This document shows, piece after piece, positions 7,164 through 15,782 of a stretch of DNA of 26,694 nt. The notes under the pieces were generated by a model. It worked only from the letters and a program-made list of their open reading frames with translations, did no database searches and had not been told where the DNA came from. Origin of the DNA: Deltaproteobacteria bacterium RIFOXYA12_FULL_61_11 (GTDB lineage Bacteria; Bdellovibrionota_F; JAHFAK01; YA12-FULL-61-11); contig MGSU01000324.1 in the NCBI GenBank assembly GCA_001799195.1, positions 1 through 26,694 of the forward strand. The letters are read 5' to 3'. A program made the position numbers and the translations under genes. How positions within the stretch are numbered: the stretch's first letter is position 1; every line of letters starts with the position of its first letter.

Positions 7164-9584
7164 ATGACCTCCGACCGCACCGAGATCTATACCGCGGACA
7201 GCCTTCCCTCCTTGACCCTGCGTATCTTCGAGGCAGGCGTAGAGGTGACCACGGTCACCTTCACGAAACCCAATATCACCCTCGGCTCTTCTCCCCGTTG
7301 CGACATCCAACTCCAAGCCTCGGTCATCGATCCCCAGCACCTCCTGATCCGCTTCCAAGGAGGGACCTATCACGTCCGAGAATCGAGTCAGGCCGGGTTG
7401 CTCTTGCTCAACGGACAGCGCTGTAGCCAAGCGGAACTCCGAGAGGGCGATCAACTCGGCCTCGGTCCCTACCTGTTCTTGCTCGGCGCCGGGGAAGGCG
7501 AGGCTACCACCGCAGAAGCGCGGCCTCTCGGGTTCGAAACCGGCGCAACGCCGGAAAACGCGACCACGACAGCTCAGGCCCTACCGAGGCCTCCCTCCGA
7601 CAAGACCGAGATCGCCTTCCGCGAACCCGCTCCCGGGGATCGCACCGAGTATTCTCATCGGCCGGACCTCGCCCTCCCCCCTCTGCTCAACGACCGGACC
7701 CAGATCATCTCCCGGACCGAGCAATCCCTCCGGCAAGCGATGCCCGTACCGCCGGTAGCACCACCTCTTCGTCGCGAGCCCACGGATCACCTCACCCCCC
7801 TCCCCCCTCCCGAACCGCCCGCGGAACGCTCCCAGAAGAGCGCCGCTCCTAGCGACAACCTCGTCCTTCCTCCCTCGGGCCTCCCCTTCGTAGGAGCTTT
7901 CCAGCCCGCCGGCAACGCCGCTGCCGGCACCCGTTTTCAGGACGAAGGTCCCCTCCCTTCCTCCATGGAGGCGAACCTCGAAGCGGCCCTACCCGCGGAA
8001 CACCTCGACCGCACCTTGGCCAAGCCGCTCTTCCGGGACTCCGACTATAACGAGGACGCCCCCTGGCATGAACCCTTCTCACTCATTGAAGCGCTGGCCG
8101 CGAGCCGCGAAGATCCCGCTACCGGGACGAACATCCTCGCAACAGGTTTGGAGATCAGCGTCACTCGAGGCGAAGACCTCCTGGCGCTTCACCACCTCCT
8201 CGAGTTCGAGACCTTCCCGGAACCCCTCGATTTCGGCACCATGCTCTCGCTGCCACTGCCTCTTCAGGACAGCGGTCAGTTCCACTTCCTGCGCGCCGTC
8301 GGCGATGAGTACTTCTTCTTCTGGTACGACGGTCTCGGCGGAACCCTGCACACCAGCGAAGGGGAATTCGACCTCGCCTCGCTGTGCGCCCCTGCCAACA
8401 AGGCTTTCACCGTCGGCGACCTCGGCGTGTACGGAGTGAAGCTGCGGCCCTCGGACTGGGTCTCTTTCACCCTGGGCGTGAGTGACTACGCCATTCGCTC
8501 CCATGGATTGTTACCCTTTGAACCCGAACGAGAAACCCTGTATGCCCCCCTCCTGGCCACGGGTTTGGTCCTCTCCCTGCTCCTCCATGTGGCCCTGGTC
8601 CCGCTCTATGCCTGGATGGGTAGCATGCCGCAACCGGGACCGAGCCCGTCTCCCTCGGAGGTCATCTTCTCCCTGCACCGCACCGCCCCTGAACCAGCGC
8701 CGGCTCCTGCTCCTCCCCAGGAAAGCCTTGCCAATGCCTCCCCAGCGCCGAGCATCGCCCTCCAGCCCGCTCCCTTGCCGATCGCACCACCGATAGTGGC
8801 CCAGTTCCAAAAACCCGTGCCGGTCCGATCGGCCTCCCCACCTCCTCCAGCCAGGTCCCACGGCACCAAGGTCCAGCAACCCGCTCCAACGGTTCGTCCG
8901 GGGAATCGCGCCCTTGCCGAAGAGCGCCCCCGGCCACCGGAACCCAAGGCCGAAAGCCCTGTCCCCGCATCACCTCCACCAGCGCCTCCGCCCCCTCTCG
9001 TGATCGCACCCTCTCCTCCCCCACCGGCACAGAAAGCCACTTCTCTGGTCCTGCCCGCAGACCCAGAACTCGAGCGCCTGTTCGGGACAACCGAGAGTCG
9101 CCCCCGCAGGACCGACGAGGAGGATGACGACGAGGATGAACCCAGCTCACGACGTTCTTCGCGAACGAGAGGATCCGGCCGCGGAGAACAGTCTACCCAG
9201 GACGATGATGGCCCCTCTATCAAGGTAGTCAGCGGTGGGAGCGGCAACTACGGCAGTCTGCTCAGCGAACTCACGGATGGCAGCGGAGGCGGCAGCGTCG
9301 ACACCGAGAAGGTCCAACGCTCCCTGGTCCGCCAGAAACAGAAAGTATTCTCCTGCATGGTCGATCAGCAGCGTAACCTCTCCCGAGCACCCAAGGCCGA
9401 GCTCAAATGGCAGGTCAACGATCGGGGGAAGGTCACCAAGGTCAAGATCGTTCGCACCAACCTGAGCGGCGCCAAGGAAGAGAAACTCAAGGAATGCCTG
9501 AAGCGCGCGGTCAAGAGCATGGAATTCCCCGACCTCCCTCCAGGCACCGTGCTGGAGCTGCGCGAGACCTTCGAACTGAAATGA
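7164..9584 (+). CDS. FHA-domain, single-pass, TonB/AgmX-like energy transducer
   Basis: The 806-residue product has four parts. (a) Residues about 15-105 are a cytoplasmic FHA fold (ITLGSSPRCDI, DPQHLLIRF, LLLNGQRC) in which the usual Arg and Ser of a phosphothreonine pocket are missing. (b) Residues about 329-450 (from LEISVTRGED) look like a second compact cytoplasmic domain. (c) One membrane helix lies at about 460-484, followed by a Pro/Ala-rich periplasmic rod and an acidic run near residue 650. (d) Residues 712-806 form a C-terminal domain like that of AgmX/PglI or TonB, with Cys731 and Cys778 placed as in the paired-cysteine family pattern. This layout recalls the Myxococcus gliding protein GltG. 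It would span the periplasm and pass motor force to an outer-membrane partner. Function as gliding, secretion or uptake is not decided. Confidence 0.8.
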   Translation: MTSDRTEIYTADSLPSLTLRIFEAGVEVTTVTFTKPNITLGSSPRCDIQLQASVIDPQHLLIRFQGGTYHVRESSQAGLLLLNGQRCSQAELREGDQLGLGPYLFLLGAGEGEATTAEARPLGFETGATPENATTTAQALPRPPSDKTEIAFREPAPGDRTEYSHRPDLALPPLLNDRTQIISRTEQSLRQAMPVPPVAPPLRREPTDHLTPLPPPEPPAERSQKSAAPSDNLVLPPSGLPFVGAFQPAGNAAAGTRFQDEGPLPSSMEANLEAALPAEHLDRTLAKPLFRDSDYNEDAPWHEPFSLIEALAASREDPATGTNILATGLEISVTRGEDLLALHHLLEFETFPEPLDFGTMLSLPLPLQDSGQFHFLRAVGDEYFFFWYDGLGGTLHTSEGEFDLASLCAPANKAFTVGDLGVYGVKLRPSDWVSFTLGVSDYAIRSHGLLPFEPERETLYAPLLATGLVLSLLLHVALVPLYAWMGSMPQPGPSPSPSEVIFSLHRTAPEPAPAPAPPQESLANASPAPSIALQPAPLPIAPPIVAQFQKPVPVRSASPPPPARSHGTKVQQPAPTVRPGNRALAEERPRPPEPKAESPVPASPPPAPPPPLVIAPSPPPPAQKATSLVLPADPELERLFGTTESRPRRTDEEDDDEDEPSSRRSSRTRGSGRGEQSTQDDDGPSIKVVSGGSGNYGSLLSELTDGSGGGSVDTEKVQRSLVRQKQKVFSCMVDQQRNLSRAPKAELKWQVNDRGKVTKVKIVRTNLSGAKEEKLKECLKRAVKSMEFPDLPPGTVLELRETFELK

Positions 9585-9592
9585 GGTGGCCC

Positions 9593-10951
9593 ATGCCTCG
9601 GCCCCGCGAGCGTCACCTTCTTGCCAGTCTCTTCCTCCTCGTTGCACTGGCCGACTGTAGCGAAACCTCGGTCCCGGTGGACGAGGAACCGTCCACCGCG
9701 ATCGTCTCCCCGATAACTCCGACCCGGCCTACCCTCCCCGGTCCGACCGAGGCGAGCGACCCCGACTCCGACGATCCTCTCATGCCCGTCCCTGCAGACA
9801 ACTCCCCCGAGGAAGACCCCTCGAACCAGCAAAATCCCGGCACGGAACCGCCCGAACCGACCAACGATACTACCCTACCACCACTGAACGAGCGGGTGTT
9901 ACTGCTGGTCGATACCGCCGATCACGCCGCGCTCGAGACCTCCCTCGAGACCTATCGGCAGGATGTCCTCTCCCGGTATCCCGCTGTGGAACTAACCCTC
10001 CGTCACGACGGCGATTTCCTTCGCCATACCGCAGCACAGCTCCGCGACGTCTTGCTCGAAGAATACCGAGAGCCGGGGCTCCGCGGCGTCATCCTGGTCG
10101 GGGCCTTCCCCTTCCGGCTGTGGGAACAAGGTCCCCTGGATCAGCGCCAGACAGGGCTCAATCCCCTCTATTACGAAGACCTCGACGGTTTTTGGAAAGA
10201 CGTCGACGGGAACGGCATCGACGACTTCCACGGCGAAGGCCCCTCCGAAGGGCCGGAGCTCTTCGTCGCGTGGCTGCCCGCTCCCGCCTCCACCCGGATA
10301 GAAGCCCTCACCGCCTTCTTCGCCAAAACCCACGACTACGCGACCGGCCAGCTCGCCTTTCGTAAACGCGGGCTCCTGGCCGCGACCGCCGCAGCGCCAA
10401 CCTCGGTGCTCGACGATTACCGGGCAGCCCTGACCGCGCTGTACGGCTCCTCTCTCGACCTCCTGACCGCTACCTCCGCGGTGACCCTTACGACCTATCA
10501 GGAAGGCCTCGCGAAGCGGTACGAGTCGGCCGTCCTCCACCCTGACGACGACACCCTCGCCTATCTGCGCCACGATCTCGGGGACAGCAATCTCTACGCT
10601 ACGGCCCTGCGCTCCCTCGACGGCGGGAGCATCGTAACGATCTTGGCGGGAGGGCTCGCCGGAGGCTTGCACAAGACGACGACCACCACCGTGGCAGCTT
10701 CGTACCTGTTCGGTACCTCGATCACCCAGGCCGTACTCGCCTCCACCCTACCCACTCCCTTGGTCGGCGGGGTACAGGTGTTGGAGGAACTCGGCACCGG
10801 CACCTACCTCGGCCAGGCCTGGCAGGAGACCTTCTCGGACTTCCTGAGGCAGGACAACCTCCTGCGCCGTTACGGTGCGGACTTCGATCGGACCACCTGG
10901 CTCCCGGGTTCGATCCTGCTCGGCGACCCGTTCACGACTCTCCAGCGCTGA
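9593..10951 (+). CDS. Lipoprotein resembling an inactive C25 (gingipain-like) peptidase
   Basis: The frame opens at ATG 9581 overlapping the previous stop, but ATG 9593 has GAGG six bases upstream and is preferred (452 residues). A signal peptide ends in LFLLVALADC, a possible lipobox with an unusual Asp before the Cys. A Pro/Glu/Thr-rich linker of about 75 residues follows. The folded part has the pattern of C25-like proteins: GLRGVILVGAFPFRLWEQ, YYEDLDGFWKDVDGNGIDDF, a PELFVAWLPA strand and a final SILLGDPFTTLQR. A His is present in AVLHPDDD. Where the catalytic Cys is expected the sequence reads TILAGGLAGGL, and there is no Cys anywhere after the lipobox. A binding or structural role at the outer membrane, in partnership with the transducer, is inferred. 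Confidence 0.6.
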   Translation: MPRPRERHLLASLFLLVALADCSETSVPVDEEPSTAIVSPITPTRPTLPGPTEASDPDSDDPLMPVPADNSPEEDPSNQQNPGTEPPEPTNDTTLPPLNERVLLLVDTADHAALETSLETYRQDVLSRYPAVELTLRHDGDFLRHTAAQLRDVLLEEYREPGLRGVILVGAFPFRLWEQGPLDQRQTGLNPLYYEDLDGFWKDVDGNGIDDFHGEGPSEGPELFVAWLPAPASTRIEALTAFFAKTHDYATGQLAFRKRGLLAATAAAPTSVLDDYRAALTALYGSSLDLLTATSAVTLTTYQEGLAKRYESAVLHPDDDTLAYLRHDLGDSNLYATALRSLDGGSIVTILAGGLAGGLHKTTTTTVAASYLFGTSITQAVLASTLPTPLVGGVQVLEELGTGTYLGQAWQETFSDFLRQDNLLRRYGADFDRTTWLPGSILLGDPFTTLQR

Positions 10952-12101
10952 TCCCGAGATACTCGGCCATGTGCCTGGTCAAGACGGCCAAGCGCCGATC
11001 CAGACCGTGCTCTGCGAGCACGCGTGCGCGCCCGGCCTCGATCAGGGCCAGCCGCCGCTCCGGATCCGCCCTCAGGTCCCGCAGCATCCCGGCAGCCTCC
11101 TCGACCCGCGCATACACCGGTATCTCCGACGGACCGAAGAAGCGGTCGAGATTCCGTCGGCGATCGGTCAAGACCAAGGAGGAAGCGGCGAAGACGTCGA
11201 AGACCCGTTGGTTGATGTCCCAGCGGTTCTTCGGCAGCGTGGCGTTGAGCACCACCGCGCTGTCGCGATAGAGTTCCGCGAGCTCTGAACCATAGTTCAC
11301 CCTGCCACGGTACCTCCCGGCGGGCACGACCTCCCGCCACCCAGGATCCCCGAAGACCTCGAGGTCCCGGATCGAGGCCACCACATCCTGGCGATAGCGC
11401 AAGCTGAGATGGATCTCGGCGAAGAGTTCGAAGCGCCGCGCCCCGAGGTCGTCGGCGAAGACCCTCGGACCGGCTGCGGCGAGCTCGCGCAGGTGGTCGA
11501 TCAGGGGGATGGCGGTGTCGCGGAGATGGGCCTGGTAGGCTTCTTCGAGGATCCCGGCGAGCACGGGGTGTTGGCGATAATCAACCCCGAGCAAGCGCCG
11601 CACCAAGTGTTCGTGGAACTCCCGCAGCGAGGTGCCGACGAACACCGCGCCGTGCCGCGGCAATCGTGACGGGGACGGCTGGTCGAATCCCCGGAGGTCC
11701 ACCCCGAGGGGCAGGTACTCGACCCGTTCGTAGCCCCACTCCCGCAGTTCCTGCACATACCCCTCGTCCCAGACGAACTGGACGAGCTCCCCACCCGGAG
11801 GTTTGGGCCGCAACCCGAGGAGTTCCATGGCCAGAGGATGGTCCAACTCCCAGCTCGCGACCGGCACCCCTCGCCCGGCCAGCAGGCGGCGCACCTCCCC
11901 GTCGCGGTCAAAACCCTGGTAGTTGACCGTCAGGACGAAGTGGGGCCTCGAGGCGTCGAGCTGTTCCAGGAGGTGGCCGGCCGAGAGGACCCGGACGTGG
12001 CCTCCCACATTCAGGACCCGGACTTGGTGTCCAAGTCCCTGAAGGGTCGCGACGATCTCATCCTCGAGCACCGTGGCCGCATGGAAGTAGAGGATGTTCA
12101 C
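10932..12101 (-). CDS. CgeB-like (DUF3880-type) glycosyltransferase
   Basis: The 389-residue protein looks like a two-domain GT-B enzyme. The N-terminal half starts MNILYFHAATVLEDEIVATL and contains VLTVNYQGFDRDGEVRRLL and VASWELDHPLA, as in DUF3880 proteins. The C-terminal half contains VFGDPGWREVV, RVNYGSELAELYRDSAVVLN and then RVFDVFAASSLVLTDRR, the usual CgeB/Glyco_trans_1 signature for nucleotide-sugar binding. Acceptor and sugar are unknown; relatives decorate spore coats, flagella or surface glycans. GTG is the start, overlapping the permease stop as GTGA, so translation is coupled. Its 3' end overlaps the convergent lipoprotein gene by 20 bases. Confidence 0.8.
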   Translation of the reverse strand: MNILYFHAATVLEDEIVATLQGLGHQVRVLNVGGHVRVLSAGHLLEQLDASRPHFVLTVNYQGFDRDGEVRRLLAGRGVPVASWELDHPLAMELLGLRPKPPGGELVQFVWDEGYVQELREWGYERVEYLPLGVDLRGFDQPSPSRLPRHGAVFVGTSLREFHEHLVRRLLGVDYRQHPVLAGILEEAYQAHLRDTAIPLIDHLRELAAAGPRVFADDLGARRFELFAEIHLSLRYRQDVVASIRDLEVFGDPGWREVVPAGRYRGRVNYGSELAELYRDSAVVLNATLPKNRWDINQRVFDVFAASSLVLTDRRRNLDRFFGPSEIPVYARVEEAAGMLRDLRADPERRLALIEAGRARVLAEHGLDRRLAVLTRHMAEYLGISAGES

Positions 12102-13192
12102 GGTAAGTGGAAGGCCACCTTGCCCTTGAGCAGGTAACGGTAGATTTCCTTAACCACGATGAAGAAGATATTCACCACGGGCACGGCGATGATCATGCCC
12201 AGCACGCCCTGGAGCTGGCCGCCGATGATGATGGAGAGGAAGACGACCAGCGGGTGGAGATTGGCCACCTTGGAGATGAGGATCGGGATCAGGATAAAGG
12301 TGTCGACAATAACCTGCCCGATCAGGATGTAGAGCACGAAGACCCAGAGGATCTCTCCGGTGCTGTCGAGCTCGACCAGGGCGATAAACAGTCCCGGGGC
12401 CATGCCGACGATCGGTCCGACGTAGGGCACCAGGTTGGCCACGCCGGCAAAGGCTCCCAGCACGGCCGCATATTTCAGGTCGACCAAAAGGAGGCCGACC
12501 ACGATGGTCAAACCGACGAAGAAGGCCTCGATGACCCTGCCGCGGATGAAGCTGCGGAGCTGCACGTTGATCTTGGCCATCATGTCCATGGTCATCTCGA
12601 AGTAGCGATTCGGGACCAAGCTATACATTGTCTTCTTGAATTGCTGCCCATCGGCCAGGAGGAAGAACGAGAACAAGGGCACGGTGACCAGGAGCGACAG
12701 CACGGTGACGATGGACATGGTCATCTGGCGGAGCGCTGTATTGAGATAGGGCGCCACGGCGGGCATCAACTCGCTGCCGATATCGAAGTCGCGAAAATAG
12801 GGGATGAAGTCGAGCCGTGCTACAACCAGGGTCACCAGACCAGACAGCTTGTCGCGGTACACCGGCAGGTCGGCCTTGAGGCTGCGCACCTCGGCCACCA
12901 CGCCCGGCCAGCCGAAACCGAGCAGGAGTCCGATACCGCCGAAGACGATCACATACGTCAGCACCACGGCCCAGAGCCGGCCCATCCGCCCGCGCTCGAG
13001 CAGCACTACCAGAGGGCTGACCAGATAGATGAAGACCATGGACAGCAGTCCGGTGAGGAACATCCCCTCGACGATCATGCGCAGGACATCCACCCCCGCC
13101 GAGATCACGTCCACCAACAGCAAGCTGAAGGTGATGGCCGCGGAGAAGGTCAGGAAGGTCTTCCAACCCGTGCCCAGTTCTCTGGTCTTCAT
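12098..13192 (-). CDS. AI-2E-family (PerM/UPF0118) membrane transporter
   Basis: The 364-residue polytopic protein follows the family layout: two hydrophobic stretches near the start (FLTFSAAITFSLLLVDVISA and LTGLLSMVFIYLVSPLVVLL), another at IVFGGIGLLLGFGW, a soluble helical domain around residues 98-155, then several helices to the end. The C-terminal half contains GAFAGVANLVPYVGPIVGMA, the hallmark segment of the AI-2E permease family, and FLSIIIGGQLQGVLGMIIAV. Some members export AI-2 and others Na+ or small molecules, so the substrate is open. It overlaps the cyclic-nucleotide-binding gene by four bases (ATGA) and is second in a three-gene minus-strand operon. Confidence 0.9.
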   Translation of the reverse strand: MKTRELGTGWKTFLTFSAAITFSLLLVDVISAGVDVLRMIVEGMFLTGLLSMVFIYLVSPLVVLLERGRMGRLWAVVLTYVIVFGGIGLLLGFGWPGVVAEVRSLKADLPVYRDKLSGLVTLVVARLDFIPYFRDFDIGSELMPAVAPYLNTALRQMTMSIVTVLSLLVTVPLFSFFLLADGQQFKKTMYSLVPNRYFEMTMDMMAKINVQLRSFIRGRVIEAFFVGLTIVVGLLLVDLKYAAVLGAFAGVANLVPYVGPIVGMAPGLFIALVELDSTGEILWVFVLYILIGQVIVDTFILIPILISKVANLHPLVVFLSIIIGGQLQGVLGMIIAVPVVNIFFIVVKEIYRYLLKGKVAFHLP

Positions 13193-13776
13193 ACCGTCCC
13201 TACCGCCCCCGAGACGGACTGCAGGGGGACACGTTGGTCCAGCTTGGCCAGCTCCTCCTCAAGCACCGAGCGCTTGGTGCTCTCTGCGGCGAGGAGCTTG
13301 TCGTACTCGAGGTTCTTTTGATTGGCGTCGCGCAGCCGAGTGCCGAGAACCTCGGCGATCGGCAGGAGGATCTTGGCGGCCAGGGCCGGCCTTTGTTCTA
13401 TGAGGCGGAGCAACTCTGGCCGGAAGAAACCGAGGCACTCGGTGTTGCCCACGGCCCTGGCTGTCGCGGTGCGGTCCGAGGCATCGGCTAGCGACACCTC
13501 ACCGAAGAAGGTCCCGACCCCAAGTCTGACAAGTTCCCGCGAGCCATCGTCGTCCTCGAGGCTGATGGTCACCGCACCCGAGATGATGATGTACATACCG
13601 AGCCCGGTGTCGCCGGACTTGAAGATGACCGCGCCTGGCTCGTACTTCCGGTGGTGGAGCAGCCTCTCGACCTCACGTACATCGGAGCGGCTGAGCTTGG
13701 CGAAGACCGGGATGCCCCGGAGCAGCTCAAGCAGCTCTTGGTACGGGTCGTTCTTGGCGAAGAGGTAGGACCACAT
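13189..13776 (-). CDS. Stand-alone cyclic-nucleotide-binding domain protein
   Basis: One cNMP-binding barrel fills most of this 195-residue protein: IPVFAKLSRSDVREVERLL, YEPGAVIFKSGDTGLGMYII and the phosphate-binding cassette FFGEVSLADASDRTATARA. The Gly-Glu and Arg of a working pocket are present. No DNA-binding helix-turn-helix follows; the tail (EYDKLLAAESTKRSVLEEEL) looks like a short coiled coil. It may therefore sense cAMP or c-di-GMP and act on a protein, perhaps the permease encoded next. I chose the ATG at 13776 because AAAGG lies seven bases ahead; two further in-frame ATGs lie upstream (MKGSS, MAITTAGVPS). It begins a three-gene operon behind a good promoter. Confidence 0.85.
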   Translation of the reverse strand: MWSYLFAKNDPYQELLELLRGIPVFAKLSRSDVREVERLLHHRKYEPGAVIFKSGDTGLGMYIIISGAVTISLEDDDGSRELVRLGVGTFFGEVSLADASDRTATARAVGNTECLGFFRPELLRLIEQRPALAAKILLPIAEVLGTRLRDANQKNLEYDKLLAAESTKRSVLEEELAKLDQRVPLQSVSGAVGTV

Positions 13777-13832
13777 GCTCGAACCTTTCATCGAGGGTAC
13801 CCCAGCGGTAGTGATGGCCATACGCGGGCTCG

Positions 13833-13862
13833 GTTGTACTCGGCGGGCTCTGTCCCTGTCAA
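13833..13862 (-). promoter_or_regulatory. Sigma-70-like promoter for the cNMP/permease/glycosyltransferase operon
   Basis: On the minus strand a perfect TTGACA (13862-13857), an 18-base spacer and TACAAC (13838-13833) precede the operon. The promoter sits in the 100-base gap after the DUF2723 stop, which makes the two minus-strand gene sets separate transcription units. Confidence 0.55.
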
Positions 13863-13876
13863 GGTCAGTGCAGGAA

Positions 13877-15781
13877 TTAGCGCCGCTTACCTGAGCGGAG
13901 AACGGCCAAGGATCTTGCCGCTGCGAGGTTGTCCGGATCGAGCCGCAAGGCCTCCGAGAGCACCTCCTCGGCCTCAATTGGTTTGCCTTGGCCCAGCAGC
14001 GAGAAACCCCTCCCCACCAGGAGTTCGGCGTCCGGTCCCCATAAGCGGTCGAGCTCGTCGAACAGGGCCTCCTGGATCAACGCATCGGGCTCCTCGAGGG
14101 TCAAGGCCAAGGCATCTCGGTAGAACACCTCTCGCTGGGCATGACGCAAATAGCCGTTACTCGGGTGAAGCATACGGCGCAGGGAAGCCAGAAGGGCCCT
14201 GTTGGGCCTCTGGTCCGCCCGGTACTCCAGCACGAAGCCCCGGGGTTCGAAGGCCGGCCGCTGCAGCTCCAGTTGCGGATCCGGTTGCACGGCCAGGGAA
14301 ATCCCCTCCGGGAGGTGGCGCAACAACCGTTCGACTTGCCAGGCATAGAAACCTCCCCCGAGCACCGCGCGCTCTCCCGCGAGATGGGGGAGCGGTGCCC
14401 CTTCGGGCGGGAGCTCTGGGAACAAGCGCGGATGAGCCCGTTGCAGACGGCGGTAATTCTCGAGGTATTGCAGGAGGAAGCGTCCCACGGGAAGGACATC
14501 GCGCCGTTCCCCAAGACACCCCTGCAGGTAGAAGAGAGGGAATACAAGGTCATCGTTGCGGAAGACCAGGACGCTCTCGGGTGGGAGGTGCCGGGCGAGC
14601 GCATCGGCCACCTCGTCCTGACCGTCGCGTTCTTGGAAATGATAGTTCGGAGCGCTGCGCAGGATGAGCAGGGTTCCGAGCAAAATTCCACCCGCTGCGA
14701 TCAGGATACGTCCTGGCCGCGGCAACCCTCCGTCTCGCAAGGGCAAAAAGAAGAGCTGTCCGAGCAGGACGGCCTGAGCAATCACCGAGAGCGTCAGGTA
14801 ACCGTGCAGGTCCGGGTTATCTGCATGGACGATCCCAAGAGCCAGGATGGGCACCACAGGGAGTATGACCAGGCCGAGCAGGAGGGTCGCTGCCCCCTTG
14901 TTCACCCTCCAGAGAACCCCCAGGGCCAAGGGGAGCAGGAGCATGAGCGGCAGAGGAAGGTTTTGTTCCATCAGGTCGAGGAGGACCTGGCCCTTGTCGA
15001 GGACATCGGTGGCGGTGAGTCTGCCTGCATAGTACCCACCGAGGAGGTACCGCAGGAACGTCGTGGGTCCTTCGATGAGTTGCCATTGCAGGATGCCGGC
15101 CTTCTCGGTGCGGAGGAGCAGATAGAGGACCGGAGAGAGACCGAAGAGGGTGAACAGTGGCCACCAACCCTTCTCGTGATCGCCGGACAGCGCCCTGAAC
15201 AACCGGATCCTCGTCGCCCGGTCCAGGAGGAGTTGCCCCCCGAGAGCCGCAATGAGGCCAAGGAAAGCAATGAGATGGGTGATCGAGGAAGCGGCCAGGA
15301 AGAGGAGCAAGCTCCTCATGCTTCCCCTCGGGGTTTCACCGTCCAAGATCCTCTGGTAGGAGAGCAGCGCTCCGAGATTGAGGAGGAGGGCTAGACCGTA
15401 GACCTCGAACCGTACGCCTTGCAACGCGATCGACGTCAGACCAGCACAACACACAGCAAGGAACGGCGCGAACACGGCTCCCTCGCGGTTGCCAGGCGCC
15501 AGCAGCCGACGCAACCACCTCGCCAACACATACATCGCCAGGCCGCCGACGGCTGCGCTGAACAGGTGCAACCGCACCGCCGCGCTGCCGAAGGGCATCT
15601 GGAGAGCGACCTGCCCGAAGAGGTGCAAGAGGGGTTGACCCGGAGGATGGGAAAGGCCGAGTTGGCAGGTCGCCGCAAGCAGCTCGGCGCTGTCGAACCA
15701 CACCAAACCTTCCGGCAGGTGGAGGAGATAGAGCAGGAAGGCGAAGAGCCCTGCCAGGAGATCCAATCGCCGGCCTTGCAC
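13877..15781 (-). CDS. DUF2723/PMT-like membrane glycosyltransferase with C-terminal TPR
   Basis: A multi-pass membrane protein of about 634 residues. The N-terminal signature LHLPEGLVWFDSAELLAATC (with Asp30 and Glu33) and LSHPPGQPLLHLFGQ is that of DUF2723, a family related to protein O-mannosyltransferases (GT-C fold, polyprenyl-linked sugar donor). Many Leu-rich helices follow up to about residue 400, then a soluble part. The end (LLVGRGFSLLGQGKPIEAEE and LRLDPDNLAAARSLAVL) is a TPR unit. No ATG fits the start. GTG at 15781 gives MQGRRLDLLAG; TTG at 15766 has AAGG seven bases upstream and is nearly as likely. The reading frame continues upstream but there overlaps the small membrane protein and does not look coding. 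It is third in an operon with a TPR protein and a small membrane protein. Confidence 0.8.
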   Translation of the reverse strand: MQGRRLDLLAGLFAFLLYLLHLPEGLVWFDSAELLAATCQLGLSHPPGQPLLHLFGQVALQMPFGSAAVRLHLFSAAVGGLAMYVLARWLRRLLAPGNREGAVFAPFLAVCCAGLTSIALQGVRFEVYGLALLLNLGALLSYQRILDGETPRGSMRSLLLFLAASSITHLIAFLGLIAALGGQLLLDRATRIRLFRALSGDHEKGWWPLFTLFGLSPVLYLLLRTEKAGILQWQLIEGPTTFLRYLLGGYYAGRLTATDVLDKGQVLLDLMEQNLPLPLMLLLPLALGVLWRVNKGAATLLLGLVILPVVPILALGIVHADNPDLHGYLTLSVIAQAVLLGQLFFLPLRDGGLPRPGRILIAAGGILLGTLLILRSAPNYHFQERDGQDEVADALARHLPPESVLVFRNDDLVFPLFYLQGCLGERRDVLPVGRFLLQYLENYRRLQRAHPRLFPELPPEGAPLPHLAGERAVLGGGFYAWQVERLLRHLPEGISLAVQPDPQLELQRPAFEPRGFVLEYRADQRPNRALLASLRRMLHPSNGYLRHAQREVFYRDALALTLEEPDALIQEALFDELDRLWGPDAELLVGRGFSLLGQGKPIEAEEVLSEALRLDPDNLAAARSLAVLRSGKRR

Positions 15782-15782
15782 C

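Noticed and set aside
12107-13321. Plus-strand 404-codon frame opposite the AI-2E permease
   Set aside because: The product is rich in His, Asp and Gln, a typical antisense shadow of a hydrophobic membrane protein.
14141-15394. Plus-strand 417-codon frame opposite the DUF2723 gene
   Set aside because: Gln/Glu-rich shadow of a membrane protein with no recognisable motif.
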